Part shown: in pieces, positions 61,739 to 64,000 of the stretch
How the letters are laid out: each line of letters starts with the position of its first letter
How positions within the stretch are numbered: the stretch's first letter is position 1
From: an uncultured Candidatus Binatia bacterium
GTDB taxonomy: Bacteria > Desulfobacterota > Binatia > Bin18
Direction: 5' to 3'
Length of the DNA: 64,000 bases
Assembly (NCBI GenBank): GCA_958296235.1
Contig: OY282457.1
Span: forward strand, 1,860,501 to 1,924,500
Translations under genes and position numbers: made by a program
The notes under the pieces: model-generated
What the model saw: only the letters and a program-made list of their open reading frames with translations
The model's database searches: none
What the model was told of the DNA's origin: nothing

Positions 61739-62104
61739 ATGAAGAAGTCGCGTGGCTGGGCCTACCTCTTCTTTGCGATGAGTCTTTTGGGCCTTTTTGG
61801 TCTGCATACGATCTACTTGGGAAAACCGCTGAAAGGTGGCTTTTTTCTGCTTGCGACCTGGGCCGGACTCTTCGCTCTTACGCAAGTGCTCATTCTTCCT
61901 TCTCCAAGTATCCCCCTTGTCATTGGTCTGGCGCTCCCAAAGCTCTATCAGAATTTTGTGCTTACCATCCCCTCCCCCAGCCTGCTCCTTGTGAGCGGGC
62001 TGCTGATGCTGCCTGTTCTTGGGGTGTGGTGGTGGGTTGATCTCTTTACCCTGCCCCGGCAGACCCGGAAGGCAAACGAGCAGGTTGAAAGAATACGGCT
62101 GTAA
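61739..62104 (+). CDS. TM2-domain membrane protein
   Basis: The product is 121 residues. AYLFFAMSLLGLFGLHTIYLGKPLKGGFFLLATW is a TM2 domain, with the G-x-H-x-x-Y-L-G pattern between two helices. Two more hydrophobic segments follow before a charged tail. The family has no settled function. Divergent from the DUF1329 gene. Confidence 0.75.
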   Translation: MKKSRGWAYLFFAMSLLGLFGLHTIYLGKPLKGGFFLLATWAGLFALTQVLILPSPSIPLVIGLALPKLYQNFVLTIPSPSLLLVSGLLMLPVLGVWWWVDLFTLPRQTRKANEQVERIRL

Positions 62105-62255
62105 TCATAGCAGGTGATGGAAAGTACAGTATTTTCAAGAGGATCATGGGTGTCACGCCAGAGCGAATCCGCTCACTGGCCAGTCTGGGAATCATCGACA
62201 TCTGCCCACACTTCCGGTACAGTGCGCTCTAGGACTCGGGCAGGATGAGGGACGT

Positions 62256-63047
62256 ATGGACGCCGAAATCATTAAAACCGATATCAGAGACTATATTGCC
62301 ACGGTCACGATTGATCGCCCGCCCGTCAATGCCATGAATCGGCAGATGTTTGATGAGATTCAAGCCTCCTTTGACGCCCTGAACAATCGGACCGATGTCC
62401 GGGTGGCCCTCTTTACCGGGGCGGGTACATGTTTTTGCGCGGGCGCGGATATGAAAGCGCGTTCGCGCTCGTTGGATGACGGCGCACAACAACCGCGTCA
62501 CGGGGCCATGTGGGCCCACTCGCGGGCGGCGCGCGAAGCTTTTCATTCCATTCTGGAATGTTCCGTCCCCGTCATCGGCGCGATCAATGGCCCGGCCCTG
62601 GGTGGAGGGCTGGCCCTGGTGGCATCGTGCGATATGCTGATTGCGTCAGAACGGGCGCTGCTCGGTCTGCCTGAAATTGATGTTGGTCTGTTGGGAGGCG
62701 GTCGCCATACCCAGCGCTTGTTCGGTGTCTATAAAGCCCGCAAGATGATGTACACGGGCGAACGGGTCGGCGCACAGGAGTTATACCGTCGGGGCATTGT
62801 TGAAAAAGTCGTTCCTGCGGAGCGACTCATGGACGAAGCCCGGGCTCAGGCCCAAGTGATTGCCGCCAAAAGTCCGCTGGCTATCCGGCTTGCCAAACAT
62901 GCCATGAATGCGGTTGAGTTTATGGCTCTGCGCGATGGGTATCGCTTTGAGCAAAATATGACGCACGAGCTGACGGGGAGCGAGGATGCCAAAGAGGCAG
63001 CCCGGGCGTTTGTGGAAAAACGGGAGCCGGTATTTACCGGACGATAA
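62256..63047 (+). CDS. Enoyl-CoA hydratase/isomerase family protein
   Basis: The product is 263 residues. Crotonase motifs: NAMNRQMFDEIQASF, oxyanion loops GTCFCAGADMKARS and NGPALGGGLALVASCDMLIAS, then LGLPEIDVGLLGGGRHTQRLFG. The second catalytic glutamate is in PEIDVG. It probably hydrates an enoyl-CoA or a related acyl-CoA. It lies 24 bases before the final monooxygenase gene, so they are likely co-transcribed. Confidence 0.9.
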   Translation: MDAEIIKTDIRDYIATVTIDRPPVNAMNRQMFDEIQASFDALNNRTDVRVALFTGAGTCFCAGADMKARSRSLDDGAQQPRHGAMWAHSRAAREAFHSILECSVPVIGAINGPALGGGLALVASCDMLIASERALLGLPEIDVGLLGGGRHTQRLFGVYKARKMMYTGERVGAQELYRRGIVEKVVPAERLMDEARAQAQVIAAKSPLAIRLAKHAMNAVEFMALRDGYRFEQNMTHELTGSEDAKEAARAFVEKREPVFTGR

Positions 63048-63071
63048 ACCAGACTGGAAGGAGAGACGGGT

Positions 63072-64000
63072 ATGCTGTTTGGCTATTTTACTGAGCGGCC
63101 GTATCGGTGGGTCAACGAAGACGAGGTGCTTGAGCACCGGGGGTTCTTTGCCCTGCCCAACTCACGCTTTGACCGCGAAAAGGCGGCTGACGACTATAAC
63201 TTCTTCCTGGACGAATACTGCTATGCCGAAGAAGTCGGCTTTGATGCGCTCATGCTGAACGAGCACCACGGCAACCCCTTCTGCATGGGCAGCGTCATGA
63301 ACGTTGAGGCCGCCATCCTGGCGCGGATTACCAGCAAAGCCAAGATCGTCCTGATCGGCAACCCGTTGCCCGTGCTGAAGCATCCGCTGCGCATGGCCGA
63401 AGAGCTGGCGGAAATCGATCTGATCTCGCGCGGGCGTCTCGTCACCGGCTGGGTGCGCGGCGCGGGCAGCGAGCAGTTCTTCAATAATGCCAATCCGGCC
63501 TATAACCGGGAGATGTTCAACGAAGCCCACGACTTTATTATCCAGGCCTGGACCAAGCCCGGTCCGTGGCGCTACGAGGGCAAGCATTTTCACTATCGCC
63601 ACGTCAATCCGTGGGCGCTGCCCTATCAGAAGCCGCATCCGCAAATGTGGATTCCTGGCGTGTTGAGTCCGGAGACGGTGCACTGGGCGGCCCAGCATAA
63701 CTATCCCTATCTGGCTCTGGTGACCGCTCTGAGTCCGACCTGCGACCTGCTGGACTATTACGCCGATACCGCGGCGGAAAACGGCTATCAGGCCGGCACG
63801 GAAAATTTTGCCTATTTGATTGGCGTATTCTGCGCGGACACAGATGAAAAAGCGCAAGAGCTGGGCAAAGGGTTTGTGTGGGGCGGTGGAGCAAGTGCCT
63901 TCTCCAGACCGGAACATACCTTACCGCCGGGCTATAATTCCAAAAACGCCATTCGCCTGCTTGCCCAGCGTCCGAGCGGTGGCTGGGTCGGCGTTGATTC
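63072..64000 (+). CDS. Luciferase-like flavin monooxygenase, 3' end outside window
   Basis: The frame is open from the ATG at 63072 (GGAAGGAGAG upstream) to the end of the window. The first 310 residues show the luciferase-like barrel: YAEEVGFDALMLNEHHGNPFC, KIVLIGNPLPVLKHPLRMAEELAEIDLISRGRLVTGWVRGAG and NPWALPYQKPHPQMWIPGVLSPETV. It is related to the monooxygenase at 55.6 kb but not a close copy. The C-terminus is missing. Confidence 0.88.
   Translation, partial: MLFGYFTERPYRWVNEDEVLEHRGFFALPNSRFDREKAADDYNFFLDEYCYAEEVGFDALMLNEHHGNPFCMGSVMNVEAAILARITSKAKIVLIGNPLPVLKHPLRMAEELAEIDLISRGRLVTGWVRGAGSEQFFNNANPAYNREMFNEAHDFIIQAWTKPGPWRYEGKHFHYRHVNPWALPYQKPHPQMWIPGVLSPETVHWAAQHNYPYLALVTALSPTCDLLDYYADTAAENGYQAGTENFAYLIGVFCADTDEKAQELGKGFVWGGGASAFSRPEHTLPPGYNSKNAIRLLAQRPSGGWVGVD

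Overview
The window comes from a Gram-negative bacterium with fairly high G+C. The signs are outer-membrane receptors, an MlaA/MlaC-type lipid transport pair and a hopanoid modification cluster. Many genes belong to acyl-CoA and xenobiotic-type catabolism: CaiB CoA-transferases, MaoC hydratases, enoyl-CoA hydratases, luciferase-like monooxygenases, amidohydrolases and VOC dioxygenases. This mixture fits uncultured Entotheonella/Tectomicrobia- or Binatota-like lineages, but no marker gene here settles the phylum.

Layout. 1-2.1 kb holds the 3' part of metH. 2.1-5.3 kb is an accessory island with a nuclease-like protein, a membrane SH3 protein, a frameshifted DUF433 protein and a TumE/TumA toxin-antitoxin pair. 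5.4-9.6 kb is a catabolic operon: hydrolase, thiolase plus DUF35 partner, PHP protein and two hotdog hydratases. 9.6-30.8 kb is a hopanoid locus: mlaA-like, hpnM, hpnN, a 2-aminoethylphosphonate activation module (split phosphonopyruvate decarboxylase, transaminase, cytidylyltransferase), hpnK, convergent hpnI and hpnJ, three tandem TonB-dependent receptors, and hpnL. 30.9-40.7 kb is mixed housekeeping and catabolism. 40.8-44 kb carries a Mu-type transposase remnant fused in frame to a 2-hydroxyacid dehydrogenase and flanked by a glyoxalase gene. 44-50.8 kb holds a tandem CaiB protein, NTF2-like paralogs, an amidohydrolase, a dienelactone hydrolase and a second hotdog pair. 50.9-52.8 kb is a restriction-modification and antitoxin-remnant island. 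52.8-56.8 kb has an aldolase, a metallo-hydrolase, a VOC protein, a DUF493 protein that starts on CTG, and a monooxygenase. 57.0-59.0 kb is an unrecognised three-gene operon around a membrane-anchored GTPase. 59.0-64 kb holds a hydrolase pseudogene, a methyltransferase, a DUF1329 protein, a TM2 protein, an enoyl-CoA hydratase and a second, partial monooxygenase.

How the genes may work together. In the hopanoid locus HpnI, HpnK and HpnJ build the sugar-derived head group on bacteriohopanetetrol, and HpnN, HpnM and the MlaA-like protein handle lipid traffic to the outer membrane. The aminoethylphosphonate genes sit inside the same gene run and would yield CMP-aminoethylphosphonate, a donor for decorating surface molecules. 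This suggests an undescribed phosphonate-modified hopanoid or other outer-membrane lipid. The phosphonopyruvate-forming mutase and a transferase are not in the window.

Dispersed repeats recur in intergenic spaces. One is a roughly 200 bp element with ACGTGTGATGC terminal inverted repeats, present in three larger copies and several fragments. The other is a hairpin family with two copies, each just upstream of a gene. No tRNA, rRNA or CRISPR array was seen.
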